Below are positions 1 to 30,325 of a DNA stretch of 64,000 nt, one piece after another. Both the position numbers and the translations under genes were made by a program. Every line of letters begins with the position of its first letter. Positions within the stretch are counted from its first letter, which is position 1. This stretch comes from Brachynemurus nebulosus (Eukaryota; Arthropoda; Insecta; Neuroptera; Myrmeleontidae), in contig JAPWDM010000005.1 of assembly GCA_035578155.1 (NCBI GenBank), positions 46,154,954-46,218,953 on the forward strand, written 5' to 3'. Below the pieces are notes generated by a model. It saw nothing but the letters and a program-made list of their open reading frames with translations, searched no databases and was not told where the DNA came from.

Positions 1-663
1 AAAAGAAATTTATTATCGTTGTCAACATCCAGTAATTAATAATTTATTAATTATTATCACCTATGAACCTAAAATATTAGTATTAACAGGTGCATAAAAT
101 AAAATTTAAATTTACCGCAAAAATTTATATACATGTTTTGAATTGTTTATAAATGAAATGATAAATATTAATCCCAAAGAACAGAGGTAGAGCAACTATC
201 TCTATCGTGTAATCTGCAGTGTGCACTTCTGTGCATATTAGGCTACTAAATAGTTACCATAGTTACTCTCTCATTGTCAGTGGCAGTCGCTGAGTGTAGG
301 TCAGTCACAAGACAATGGGTTTGATTGTTATGTTGGTTGTGTTGGCATTGTTACATCCCCACACATAGCGTTGTGGTATCACACATATGTATGCGAGTAC
401 GGTCACGTGACGGCCACCACCATCTTCGATTACTCTCACAAACACAGTTTACCGCATCATTACAAAGTAAACACCGTGCACGTATATAACATATTTTCTA
501 TCTCTTACTGGTTACACTGGTTCCAGTAGTATAAAGATAGGTATGTTGTCTCTAGTGCTCTGTGATATTAATAAATATGTAGGTAAGATGACAAGTGTTT
601 GTTAATTTGTTATCCCTTTTTAGCGCACATACATAACTAAATATAAGAGGAGGATAAACAGAT
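1..663. other. Intergenic, nothing recognised
   Basis: AT-rich DNA with no convincing exon. The stretch at about 200-480 is somewhat less AT-rich and contains TGTG/CACA-rich words; a vaguely similar stretch occurs at about 40660-40880, but I could not align the two reliably. Confidence 0.4.
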
Positions 664-671
664 AGGAAATG

Positions 672-1765
672 TGGGAGAAATATAAAGGGTATAGCCAGAT
701 AAGTATAGTTTAATTGGCCCGGAAGTGAATTATTTACCACGTTATGGTGAGGCTGTAAGTAATTGATATCTACAATTTTGGCAGCCAAAACTAAGTAGTT
801 TTGGAGATAACTAAAAAATTTAAAAAATTACAGAAACTTTTTTCCTGGTAACTACTCAATATAGGAAAATAATTCCAAATCTACATGAAGGCAAACACTC
901 TCAAGAATATTAGACATATTTATTGTCGCATCAGTCCTCGTTATTAAGGAACAGGGATAATATCCGATTCAATGTTATTTTTATAGGGTTCTAATTGAGT
1001 GGCCACTTCAAAAGAAATTCAGTAACTGTGCCTTAATGCACATAATTACTGCACCAAGTCTCATCAAAATTCAAGGGGTACAGCATGATAAAAAAAAATA
1101 TTTTTCATTTCCAATCTGCTGAACCGTCCCTCCAGTGGATCCGACCCCGGAATTATATACATCAATCGAAAGTAAAAATAAAGTGTTATGTCTAATAAAG
1201 TGTTGTCATCGTTGTCGTTATCCTCATGCGTAGTACACTTGAGAAGAACAAAGATGTCACTATAATAATTTTAAATTATCTTTAGCCTTATCCGGTAATG
1301 TAGATTACTACTAGTGAGATAATCCACTAAAATTCTCCTAATTGAATTTTATTTTGATCAGTTTTTCAAGTCTAGAATTCATACAATAATCATAAACTCA
1401 TATATTTGTTGAAAAATTAAAGTAAATTTATTTTTATTCAAAATTATACATTAATCATTATCCTTGTTACTATCCTTAATAACGAGGACTGGTACGATAA
1501 TAAATATGTCTAATATTCTTGAGAGTGTTTGCCTTCATGTGGTTTTGGAATTATTTTTCTATATTGAGTAGTTACCAAGAAAAACATTTTTATAATTTTT
1601 TAAATTTTTTTAGTTATCTCCATAACTACTCAGTTTTGACCTCCAAAATTGTAGATATCAATTACTTACAGCCTCACCATACCCTTAATATAGTTAATAA
1701 AATAATTCGCTTCCGGGGCCGATTTACCTATACTTATTCGGCTATACCCTTTCTGGGAATTATGT
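672..1765. repeat. Long fold-back (inverted repeat) element
   Basis: The left arm (about 672-962) is the imperfect reverse complement of the right arm (about 1458-1765). Shared blocks include TAAGTAATTGATATCTACAA, GAGTGTTTGCCTTCATGT and CCTCGTTATTAAGGA in opposite orientations. Arms are about 300 bp with a spacer near 500 bp. No transposase is visible, so it looks like a non-autonomous fold-back or MITE-type element. Arm divergence is clear, so it is old. Short open frames inside are not genes. Confidence 0.75.
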
Positions 1766-2521
1766 AAACATGTATTTTGTTGTTCAAGTTGATAAACAGA
1801 CTTTTGCTTTCGTTCATTATTTTTAAAATAAGGGACAATAGTGGGTATTGATATTTAAATTATAATGTAAGTAGGTACATATAGGCGGTATTTATATATT
1901 AATGAATAATGATATTTTTTTTATTCAAATATCCATATGCGTGATATGAATGGCTGAACTAAAGGTATAGTCAGTCATAAATACAAAAGAATTATGTAAA
2001 ATTAAAACTGTTGACTTTTTTAAAATAAAGCTTCAGCTTTAAGTAAACTTCAGAGGTTTACTTACTTATCAGATTTAAAAATTTATTGTTACTAAAATAA
2101 TAATATATAAACACTAACTTTTACTTGCGGCTTCGTCCACATTATATTTGAAGTTAAATAACTGGGTATTTTCTTTCCAGTATTTTGTTTTAAGGATATT
2201 TTCCCACGGGAATCAGATGTTTTCCTAAGGTAAAACGATTTCCTATATTCTTTTTCGTCTTCTTTTAACAACATGCAGTTTTTTGAATTTTAATAATTTT
2301 ATTGTTTCATTTTAAACAAATCTTTCTTTGGGAGTGAGATATTTTTCAGTTGTAAAAAGTAACCTATGTCCTTCTACGCTCCTCACTTATCATTGTAGGA
2401 AGTTTCAAATTGATTGATTAAGCGGTTAAGGCCAGAAAACGAGATAAACAACCTTTCAGATATGTTTTCCTACGGGAATAAAAAGTATTTTCGGGATGCT
2501 ATTCTAGTGTTCTCCAAACTA
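1766..2521. other. Intergenic with a degenerate retroposon-like tail
   Basis: No gene seen. At about 2200-2520 there are phrases such as TTTCCTACGGGAATAAAAAG and a run about a solution of the form 'AAATTGATTGATTAAGCGGTTAAG'-like text that resembles the 3' tails of insect RTE/SINE-type retroposons. A similar degenerate stretch occurs at about 45750-46130. Family assignment is from general knowledge, not a search. Confidence 0.35.
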
Positions 2522-2901
2522 CAGTCGACTCTCGTTAAGTCGAAACTCGAGGGACTCTTAAAATATTACGAATTATAGAGAGGTTCGAATTATCACAGGT
2601 AACAATTTTAATTTTTTAAGCATTTGCGATGAATGAACTTGAACTTGTCTCAAAATGTACTTACAATCTTTCTGTCTCTTTCTCTCTGCAACTTTGAATT
2701 GTCGAGTGTTTGGCGCCGATGAGTTTCTAATTAACGCGTCGTTTTGTTACATAGCAATGATTTTTTCGTTCGAATTACCAAGTGTATAAAAATGTATTGT
2801 TTTAATTCGAAATGTAAAGAGATTTTGTAGGGAACTCGTGATACCTTTGAATTATAGAGAGTTTCGAATTATCGCAGGTTTGAATTAACGAGAGTCTACT
2901 G
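2522..2901. mobile_element. Pogo/Tc1-like MITE, copy 1
   Basis: 380-bp element with terminal inverted repeats beginning CAGTCGACTCTCGTTAA and ending in the complement (TTAACGAGAGTCTACTG), flanked by TA on both sides (2520-2521 and 2902-2903). A second copy at 40181-40552 shares the whole length. The TA target and CAGT ends fit Tc1/mariner superfamily, pogo-like, non-autonomous elements. No transposase frame is present. Confidence 0.85.
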
Positions 2902-2903
2902 TA

Positions 2904-3405
2904 TCTACAAAATTTCAAGTCAACTAGTTATGTAAGCTGTTGAAGCATGTAAACAATAGACAAACAAACATATTTTTGCATTTATATTTGCTAGTTTAGA
3001 TATGTATTTAATAGCACACCAATTAGATAAGAAAGATCCAGAAAGTTAATTTTAGTTTTTTAATTCTATGATTTAATCAATAAAATTATTCAGTAAATCT
3101 TCACTTAGATTGATGTGTGTCATAATATTTTTGTATGCTACTGTATTTCGCATAATCATTGTTTGGTGTTGGACTTGAATTCCAAGGACAAATACGACAC
3201 ACATCTTATGAAGTTATGATATCATACCGATGAAAAAAACATGCTACATCACAGACTAGCTATCTTTCTTTTGGGCCCCCTTCTAGTCTATTTTTTGCTA
3301 GATAAAAAAAATTTATGTAAATACATAAAATGGTATGTAATTAAAATTACATAAATACGGTACAATAAATCTACAGCGGTTTCTTTGAAATTAGATTTCT
3401 TTGTT
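2904..3405. other. Intergenic, nothing recognised
   Basis: AT-rich, no exon or clear repeat boundary identified. Confidence 0.4.
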
Positions 3406-3408
3406 TAA

Positions 3409-3639
3409 GGGCCCGTCCACACGCTCAAGCTTTACCACCGACTTACCTGCGCAAACCAGGTTTGTGCAAGTAAGTCGCTACGTTTTTTCCCGTCCATACG
3501 TACATGTTTACTTGCACAAACTGGTTTGCGCAAGTAAACATGTACGTATGGACGGGAAAAAACGTAGCGACTTATTACTTGCACAAACCTGGTTTGCGCA
3601 GGTAAGTCGGTGGTAAAGCTTGAGCGTGTGGACGGGCCC
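3409..3639. mobile_element. PIF/Harbinger-like MITE, copy A (long form)
   Basis: 231-bp palindromic element with GGGCCCGTCCACACGCTCAA at the left and its complement at the right, flanked by TAA on both sides (3406-3408, 3640-3642). It has about 66 bp more than the other three copies because the inner GTACATGTTTACTTGCAC arm is present on both sides. TWA target duplications and G-rich ends fit PIF/Harbinger-type MITEs. Repetitive open frames here are not genes. Confidence 0.8.
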
Positions 3640-3691
3640 TAAAACCAGTTATTTATTTGGTCCGTTTAACTCATTGAATTTTTATGATTTA

Positions 3692-3856
3692 GGGTCCGTC
3701 TACACGCTCAAGCTTTACCACCGACTTACCTGCGCAAACCAGGTTTGTGCAAGTAAGTCGCTACGTTTTTTCCCGTCCACACGTACATGTTTACTTGCAC
3801 AAACCTGGTTTGCGCAAGTAAGTCGGTGGTAAAGCTTGAGCCGTGTGGACGGACCA
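3692..3856. mobile_element. PIF/Harbinger-like MITE, copy B
   Basis: 165-bp member of the same palindromic family: left end GGGTCCGTCTACACGCTC, right end complementary, flanked by TTA (3689-3691 and 3857-3859). It lies only 52 bp from copy A. Confidence 0.8.
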
Positions 3857-4027
3857 TTATGAAGAAAAATTTAACTCCACGTTTAGTTTCAAGAGATTCA
3901 AAATAAACAAGTTTCTTTACGAAATTTAATTTCCCCTCTTTCCGGAAAAATATTGAATCAAGATATAATGGATATAATGGATATGTTTGTTCAATTCATA
4001 TCCAAAAAATGTGTCAAGTGCATGTTA

Positions 4028-4191
4028 GGGCCCGTCCACACGCTCAAGCTTTACCACCGACTTACCTGCGCAAACCAGGTTTGTGCAAGTAAGTCGCTAC
4101 GTTTTTTCCCGTCCATACGTACATGTTTACTTGCACAAACTGGTTTGCGCAAGTAAGTCGGTGGTAAAGCTTGTGTCGTGTGAACGGACCC
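4028..4191. mobile_element. PIF/Harbinger-like MITE, copy C
   Basis: 164-bp member of the same family. Left flank is TTA, right flank TAA, so the target duplication is imperfect in this copy, unlike A, B and D. The right arm carries substitutions (TGTCGTGTGAACGG). Confidence 0.75.
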
Positions 4192-4353
4192 TAAAACACG
4201 CAATAAGTCAGTATTTCGCAGTCGGTAGCAAGACACAATTCTCGGAACAAATTTTTTTTTGGTTTACTTAATACCTTCATGGTTATGACCACAGAATAGT
4301 CATAACTCATATGTAACCTATAATGACAAAACGCCCAACTGGTATGGGTCATA

Positions 4354-4965
4354 CACAATCAATGAAATAAGGAATAAGAAGTATGCCATCTAGTGACGCT
4401 GAATGGAACTTTAACGTAACTGTCCATAGGTATATGTATTTAGGTATTTTTGTACATCAAAATTCGTGAAAAAATAACGTTTGTGATGACTTTTTTTGTC
4501 ACTCAAGTGAAAAAAATCACTAATTTTGACGTACAAAAGTACCTACATACTTATATCTATGAGCAGTTACGTTAAAGTTCCATTCAACGTCACTAGATGG
4601 CATACTTCTTATTCCTTATTTAGAGTGCCTATAATAAATAGAGTGGTGACATGTGTGCTGAGCGCTGATTGGTTCCGTCATTTTCTATCCAAAGTTTGGG
4701 TAAAATACATTGAAAATAAATTAAATGTTAACAAAATCCCTTTAGTTTAATTTAGAAAGAATAATTAAATTAAAAATTTTTAATTGTTCATTAATTCATA
4801 ACTTATTAACAATAATTATGTACTCAAAAATATTTACTCAAACATGTGATAATTAATTTTGAAGCTTCCCGCTCGGTTTTGGATACAAAATAGATGACAT
4901 GTCACGACTCTATTTATTATAGGGACTCTATCCTTATTTCCTATTTCTTATTTCATTGATTGTGT
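4354..4965. mobile_element. Nested fold-back elements
   Basis: Outer terminal inverted repeats CACAATCAATGAAATAAG (4354-4371) and its complement (4948-4965) enclose two further structures. First is a long palindrome at about 4372-4622, whose arms share GAAGTATGCCATCTAGTGACG. Second is an independent inverted-repeat element at about 4628-4923, whose ends match CCTATAATAAATAGAGT. The inner element is related to 16236-16487, so it is a mobile family inserted into the outer one. Confidence 0.7.
4628..4923 (+). mobile_element. Inverted-repeat MITE, 'ATAGAGT' family, copy 1
   Basis: Ends are CCTATAATAAATAGAGT and its complement, followed inward by TGACATGT on each side. The interior is AT-rich. 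It is nested in the 4354-4965 element. A diverged copy in the opposite orientation lies at 16236-16487, sharing CAAAATTAATTATCA and GAGTACA words. Confidence 0.65.
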
Positions 4966-5403
4966 AGACACCCGTACTCTTGACTGGTAGTACACTATTT
5001 TAACAACGACCGTCAAGGTGTTAAAATTAGTCTAATTTTATTAATATTATTATGTATTTGAATATTTTACTTTATAGTTATATGAATTAAAGAAAAATAC
5101 TGTTTAAAAAAAAATACATACATTGTCTACTAAATTGCAAAATGTTTGACACTGATTATTTTAAAAATGATCAAGTACGGGTAGACCACCTAATGCGATG
5201 ACAGACATGACGAATTTATAATGTACCTAATGTATCTAGAGATCTAGAGACTATAAATTTTATTATTTTTTCAGAAATATGTAGTACACCTAGTCTGAAG
5301 TATATAGATATGTACATATAAAATAAAATGTAGATGGCAATCAAACTGTCTTTTTAAAGCATTACATTTTTCAAAAAAAAAATTATATTAAGAAAAATTA
5401 CAT
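4966..5403. other. Intergenic downstream of BOP1
   Basis: No gene. The segment at about 5144-5220 (GTTTGACACTGATTATTTTA and following, TGATCAAGTACGGGTAGACC) recurs, diverged, at 37065-37145 (inverted) and 49000-49075, so it is another dispersed repeat. Confidence 0.45.
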
Positions 5404-5409
5404 TTTATT
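5404..5409 (-). terminator. Poly(A) signal of BOP1
   Basis: AATAAA on the minus strand, 43 bp after the BOP1 stop codon. This spacing fits a short 3' UTR. Confidence 0.6.
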
Positions 5410-5451
5410 CAAAAATATAAACTCAATACAGTTCTAAACAAATCAATGAAT

Positions 5452-15599
<10,148 letters not shown>

Positions 15600-15715
15600 T
15601 ATGCAAATTTATTTAAAATTTTTGATTTTATTTTGAATTTTAAGGTTATAATAGCATACACATGTGTGCATGTTCCCACATGTTTTGGTTTAAAGGGTTT
15701 TATCGTTTTATACAA

Positions 15716-16035
15716 GGCGTGTTCCGATATACACTGTGAGTACTGCAACAGTAGTGTCATCCGTTCCGTAATATGTCGCCAGTGCTCTGTCACAGTGCTT
15801 AAAACATTCATGACGTCATTGATGGACGCCATTTTTTTACTGTAAGCACTGGTTTCACAGAGGTAAGGCACTCACAGTAGTGGAGTAACCAGTATACTGT
15901 AGATTTGTTCCGTTATTCATGATTGATAGTACACTGAAATATGACAATTTAAAATGGAACGCTCTTGCCAGTGTACTGGCGTGACGTCGTAATCAACCGT
16001 GTTTCCAGTACTGGCAGTATATATCGGAACACGGC
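15716..16035. repeat. Inverted-repeat element upstream of BOP1
   Basis: Left end GCGTGTTCCGATATACACTG and right end CAGTATATATCGGAACACGG are complementary. Interior includes TGACGTCA-like palindromic words. It begins 117 bp upstream of the BOP1 start codon, so it could contribute to or disturb the promoter. No clear target duplication. Confidence 0.65.
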
Positions 16036-16056
16036 TACAGTGAAGTAATAGTTACA

Positions 16057-16856
16057 GAGGGTAGATATCAGGAGCACCATCTCTGTATCAAAAAGTGTCC
16101 ATAGAAAGGCGTAAATAGTGGCGACGCCACTGTAGCAAAAGGGTAAATTTAGAGCATGTCCCTGCCACTTGTTTTCAAGGACGGACCTTTTCATGTCACA
16201 GTTTGCTACGTTTGCTACGTGGCGCTAATGGTATAGGGGGTATACTAAATAGAGTTGGGACATGTGAGCATTTTTCATCAAATAGATGTCAAAATTAATT
16301 ATCATATGATTGAGTACAAAAGTATCGTCACCAAGTTATGTGTTAACGAAGAATTAAATTTTTTTAATTTAATTAATCTTTCTAGGTTGAATTAAAGTAT
16401 TTTTTTAAATATTTAATTTATTTTCAATTTATTTTAGATGAAAAATAGCGAACTATTAAACCTCATGTCTCGACTCTAATTTTATCCGCTAGTAAATCAA
16501 CGCCATCTGGTATATTAGTTTCAGCGACGTCAAAAAACGGTCCATTTTTTTATAATAGACTAAATGGAGAGTGACAGGGACATGATTTAGAGAAATAAAC
16601 AAGGAAAGAAAAATATCCGCGTTGTTATGTAATTATTATTTTTTTATTATAATTGTTACATATAATAGTTTTATTATTTTAAAAATTTGTATAAAACTCA
16701 ACACAAAAAAATCACTATACTCTTTTGCTACTCTAGCGCTATTCTGGCGAGTTTTTGAACTGTTACTTACAATTAGTACTTAAAACGGGACACATTTTGA
16801 ACTATTTTTCTATTGTTTTCCGGCCAAAATAGTCCTCCTGATATCTACCCTCCATA
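16057..16856. repeat. Inverted-repeat element with nested insertion
   Basis: GAGGGTAGATATCAGGAG at about 16058-16075 and CTCCTGATATCTACCCTC at about 16835-16853 are perfect complements. The interval contains an 'ATAGAGT' family element (16236-16487) nested inside. Confidence 0.6.
16236..16487 (-). mobile_element. Inverted-repeat MITE, 'ATAGAGT' family, copy 2
   Basis: Left end ACTAAATAGAGTTGGGACAT, right end ATGTCTCGACTCTA. The interior matches the reverse complement of 4628-4923 in patches (CAAAATTAATTATCATATG; TAATTTAATTAATC). More diverged than copy 1. Confidence 0.55.
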
Positions 16857-19800
16857 GTAATAATGAAGTAGTCATATATAAGTAGTGAACTGTGTTCTAT
16901 GAGTGAACTACAGCAACTACGGCAACTACAGTGAAACGAGTGAAACTAATTGATTCAATCGATTCAATCGGTCTATTCAAAATTAATCTCAACGGTATTT
17001 ATAGAAGTTGTCAATAGAGGGTACTAAAAACATTTATTTAAAATAAAAAGAAAGTTAAATTGCAATAAAAATATTACATATTAAAATCAGATTTTGCAAT
17101 TTTATAGTAATTTTACAAAAAATGAAACCTATTATTTGAAAAAAAATTGAAAGTTTTTATTACAATACGCAAATTATTTTATAAAAAATCAGAAGAGAGA
17201 TTAAAAAATTGCTTTAAACAGGGTATAGAGATGATAAATTAAATAAACTTTGTAAAGAAAATTAAAGTACAAAAAAATTATGTATTGTTTATTAAGATTT
17301 CATTTATGATATAAAATATTAATGCCATATGGTGTTTTCACTATTTTAAAATTGTTGTGCCACTTAATAATTTTCAATTTATTTAAACAATCTTTTTACG
17401 ATGCTGTACAGCTTAAGTATACATGGTATACATTTTTTATCTCTTTCACCTATATACATCGGCACAGAAAGTTATATTGTAAAGACCTTCTACATCACAG
17501 AAAATTGACCATATAGACATTCTCGCCGAGGTTGTACGAGTCAAGATATAGAGGGCCATTTCGTTATGCCTCGCGGTTGGTGTTTTAACTTTTAAATGAT
17601 TAAAGACGAGTTAACTCGTCCTGAAATACGGCGGCTCAAAAGGGGGGGATATGTACATATTCATTGGTACAGGTGCCGCCATCTGTGACAGATTTCCCGA
17701 AATACGGTATAATTCTAAATAATGTCAATTTTATCAACATAGTTTAGTATAATTTATTTTGTAAATTCCTAAGGTTCACTTTTTTGATGTTGGAATCTTC
17801 AATAATTTTTCTTTTTCTTTTTTTGTAACTTTATCTATTGCACTTATAACTGGCAGTAAAAAGTCTGGCATTTTGAGACAATAAAATTTTTCCATATGGT
17901 TTGTTCAAAAGCGTTAATACATTTATAACGAATCAAATAAATTAACAATAACAATGCAAAAAGAGTTAATTGCATCCATATACAGATTAATTTTGAATTC
18001 TTATTATTCTTATTATGATATAGTTTTCATGTTAATTCTGTAATGGGTGATATTTATATTTTTCACTTATACACATATAAAATCTATTTATTTTTCTTAC
18101 TTATTCAAATAAAAACAAAGAAACAAAGTAGTTAGAAAAAATTAGGATATTTATATTACTAAAACGGAGATATTTTTACTCCATTTATTAATACGACATA
18201 GAAATAAATTATTTTCTGTACTTGAAATTATTAAAATGTTGAGTATCTGTTGTGCAACTTTTATTTATTTAGTTTTCTAATTAATTTATTAGATTTAATT
18301 GATATTATAACATTTGTTAATTAAATTAAAACTGCAATTAAAAACTTTTTAATTAAAAATGTATGTAAATAATATACGGATATATTTTTTTTATTTTATG
18401 AATAACCAAGGAAGGTAATGCTTAATTTTCTTGTTTTAAAATAAATCTGTGATAATCGGTTATCATTTAACTATTTTAAAACTAGGAAAACATTAGCGTC
18501 GTGATTTTTTTGCATTTCAGGCTTTTCACTTTCCGTTTTACTTTCTTTTCAAGAAAAAAAAATTATTTTCCATTTTGTGCTCTATTTTTTGAAATATTCA
18601 TATATTTTTAAAAAAAAAAAATATTATAATTATCGTTTTTTAAATAGCTTGAAGCAAATATTTTTACAACTCGTACAGATGTTATTTTTACCTGTAAATA
18701 GATAGTAAAAGCTTTAATGAAATGGTTAACATAAGTATCTCAAGAATAAAGAATAATTTTTTATTGTATTTATACTGATATGACCTAGTCTGGTTGGTAG
18801 TATTGTATATTATTGAAATTACATTTGTGAAAATAATATAACCAATATAACACAAACGATTATAAATTCTATTAATCATTAAATATTTTATTATTATTAT
18901 TACTGATTGCCACCTCTCTCAAATTTTTGATCGCAGACCCGTGTTATAATATCACGGAAGATGATGTCATCCTTCGGTGACATAAAAAAGCTTCAACTGT
19001 GGTATCAAATGGAAGGACAACACCCAAACGTTTTATTATCTGTGGGTCTTACAGCGTTGTCAGATCTTTCGGTTTAGGGCAGGACCTACTGCTTTTTGAA
19101 TGAACTTTCTGTTTTACCGTTTTTAGTTCGTAATTTTGAAACTAAAATTGTTTTGTGTGCTAAATGTATCTTAACTTACTGCTTATCAATATCAACATTA
19201 TAAGATTTATAAAAGTAAAACGGATTATCGCGATTTTGAAATTGTACTATTATTGCCATTTGTATTAGTATCTTAGTTGAATGTATAAAATATATTGTTT
19301 AAAGAAATGTAATGTAATTATTGTTTATTTAGTTGTTGGCAACACTGTGCCCTTGTATTAACCCATTAGATCCCGCTCCTATTTCTACCGGTCAGATTTT
19401 GATGAAATTTCATGCAAAGATCTAGAATGGCAATATAAAGTAAATCCCCAAAGATGATCCTTGTATCCTTCCCAGGATAAGAGTAAAGGCCCGTATTATA
19501 TATAATATTGTGGGTCGTGGTGTATATAAAAACTTTGGCAGAAAATATAAAATAAATTTATCAGAAGTAAAGTAAATAAGGTTAACATTAAAAAAAAAAA
19601 AAAAAACGAAATAAGAAAGTTAACGATCCGTTCTTTAAAACTAATTTATTATTCTTGACTATTTAAAACTGACACTACGAAAATAGAAGTGATTACGTTA
19701 CCTACAAGTAAATGTACCTGTCACCCTAATATCATGTTATTTTTATTGAGAATATTTAATTTTAATTATGCTTAGGAAAATTTGCACACAAAGTCTTTCC

Positions 19801-20540
19801 GAAATATTTCCATATTTTTTCTCTTCTTCCATATACTTTGTCAAAATTTCTAAAAGAATTTATATATTATTAAACTTCAAAATCAGAAGTTGCACTTTAT
19901 TCCTTCTTTGTTTAACATATTTTACAACTAATTATCTTTATCTCTCATCCACGAAGTTAACAACGAAATAAATGCAATAAGCTACGTGGAATAATCTCTA
20001 CAAGGTACTACTCTTTGATTACATTACAACCAAAATAGCGTATTTTTAAACACATCTATTGATTCTCTGCTGAAATTTTCTATTTTAATATTTATTTTTA
20101 TCAATTATTTCATACTTAATGCTTTAGACATATTTTACTAACACTCCGACACAGTTTTTTAAATTAAAATTTAATATATTTAAAGATCAATGTAAAAATT
20201 TGTGACAATCTGCATTGCGCGTTACAGACCCTTTTTTAAATACTTATAAAAGTTCAACTGGAAGCCTGTTAATAGTAATTTTCACACGGGAAGAGAGAGA
20301 AAAGTTCAAAGAACGTTATCCTGTTGTTATTTTATATATTTAAATGCCTTCAATTAAGAAAACTGCCCTTAAATTTGACTTTCCCACGGTATTACCTGTA
20401 ATATTGTGGTCATATGGGTTAAATAAAGATAATATATCTATAAGCAGCTCTATTCAGTGTATATTTCTATAATCCAACAATTAATTACAAATTTGATATT
20501 TATTTTAACAATCAAAACCAATAACTAAACAGACTTTTGA
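16857..20540. other. Intergenic, very AT-rich
   Basis: About 3.7 kb with no supported gene. Only low-complexity A/T runs (for example an A tract at 19589-19606) and short local hairpins such as GACGAGTTAACTCGTC at about 17607-17622 are seen. Short open frames have no domain-like features. Confidence 0.45.
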
Positions 20541-20674
20541 ATCAGTTAATATAAATTCTAGCGATAGGATATTTTAGTTGAGAGAATAAAAAGATGAATA
20601 CATACTGATGTTTAATGTAAAATTAATAAATTAATGAATAAAAAGAAGGGGATGAGAATGTTACACATAACAAG

Positions 20675-29288
<8,614 letters not shown>

Positions 29289-29399
29289 AAGCCTATTTTA
29301 AAATATTTTTTTGAAAAAATCCTTTAAATATGTACCTGTTTTGCTATGTGCAATATTTTTGCTTTGTTATGTGTTGTTATTTATTATAAATATAACCAA

Positions 29400-29405
29400 A
29401 ATAAA
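29400..29405 (+). terminator. Poly(A) signal of the cuticular protein gene
   Basis: AATAAA 112 bp after the stop codon, preceded by AT-rich 3' UTR. Confidence 0.6.
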
Positions 29406-30248
29406 TTGTTTTTAAATTCGTTTTATTGTGAATTAATTTTAATTCAAAATATAAAAAAGATGGGCAAACAACTTTACGTGTATGTAATCTGATTGCGTAT
29501 AAATATTAGGGAGTCATTAATAAATTATAATGTATAACGTTTGTATTCAAATTACAAGAGAGTCAAATTTTTTCAACTGCTTCACAAAGCTTTTTAACAT
29601 TTAAAATAAAAAAAAACTTACCTAAATTAGCATTCTAAAAATTGAATTGAAATATTTTGTAAAACTAAGGTAAAAATGGAAAACCCGTTCGATAACCACT
29701 CTCCTCTATTTGTGCTTGGACCCATATGGATATGCCTAATTGTCTAATTTTGATAAAAATGAAAAGAACGGCTCTAAAACCTATATATTGGTCCCAATTT
29801 CATCATTCTATTTTAGTAAACTAAATGACGTCATCAAATTATAACCAAAAATTTAGTTTTTGTCAAATCTGGTAATCTGGTAATCTGATTTTAAAATTTG
29901 CATTTTTGTCATGAAGATGATGAAATTCCTTTTAGAAATAGGACTGGTTCGACAGAAATCTTTTTTTAGTCGATTTACATAGCTAATTTTATTAAAAATA
30001 AAAAAACGACTTCGGAAACCTGTAATACGCTTACAATTTAATCGTTTTACTTACGATTTTGAAAAAGCATTATGGTATTAAAGATTTTAGGTAAACTTGA
30101 TTGTTTCTTTAATCAAATTGTAGGGAAGTGATTTCAGTTAGGTTGATTGATTGAATTAAGGTAAGTAAATGATGACACTATCAAATAAACCACGATAGAA
30201 TTTGAATTTATCCCCACTTACTTGAAAGAACATAATATATAATCTATA
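29406..30248. other. Intergenic, nothing recognised
   Basis: AT-rich. A GACGTCATC word at about 29827 is shared with other repeats. No exon supported. Confidence 0.4.
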
Positions 30249-30275
30249 TCTTAATAATATTATAAATGTGAAAGT

Positions 30276-30325
30276 TTGGATGTTTGGATGTTTGGATGTT
30301 TGGATGTTTGGATGTTTGGATGTTT
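30276..30325. repeat. GGATGTTT microsatellite
   Basis: Six to seven head-to-tail GGATGTTT units near the Helitron 5' end; also present in copy 2 at about 34394-34442. Confidence 0.9.

Noticed and set aside
3401..4271. Several short similar open frames with CASK/QTWFAQVSRW-like text (also at 6067-6313)
   Set aside because: They are repeated because they lie in copies of one palindromic MITE; no gene structure.
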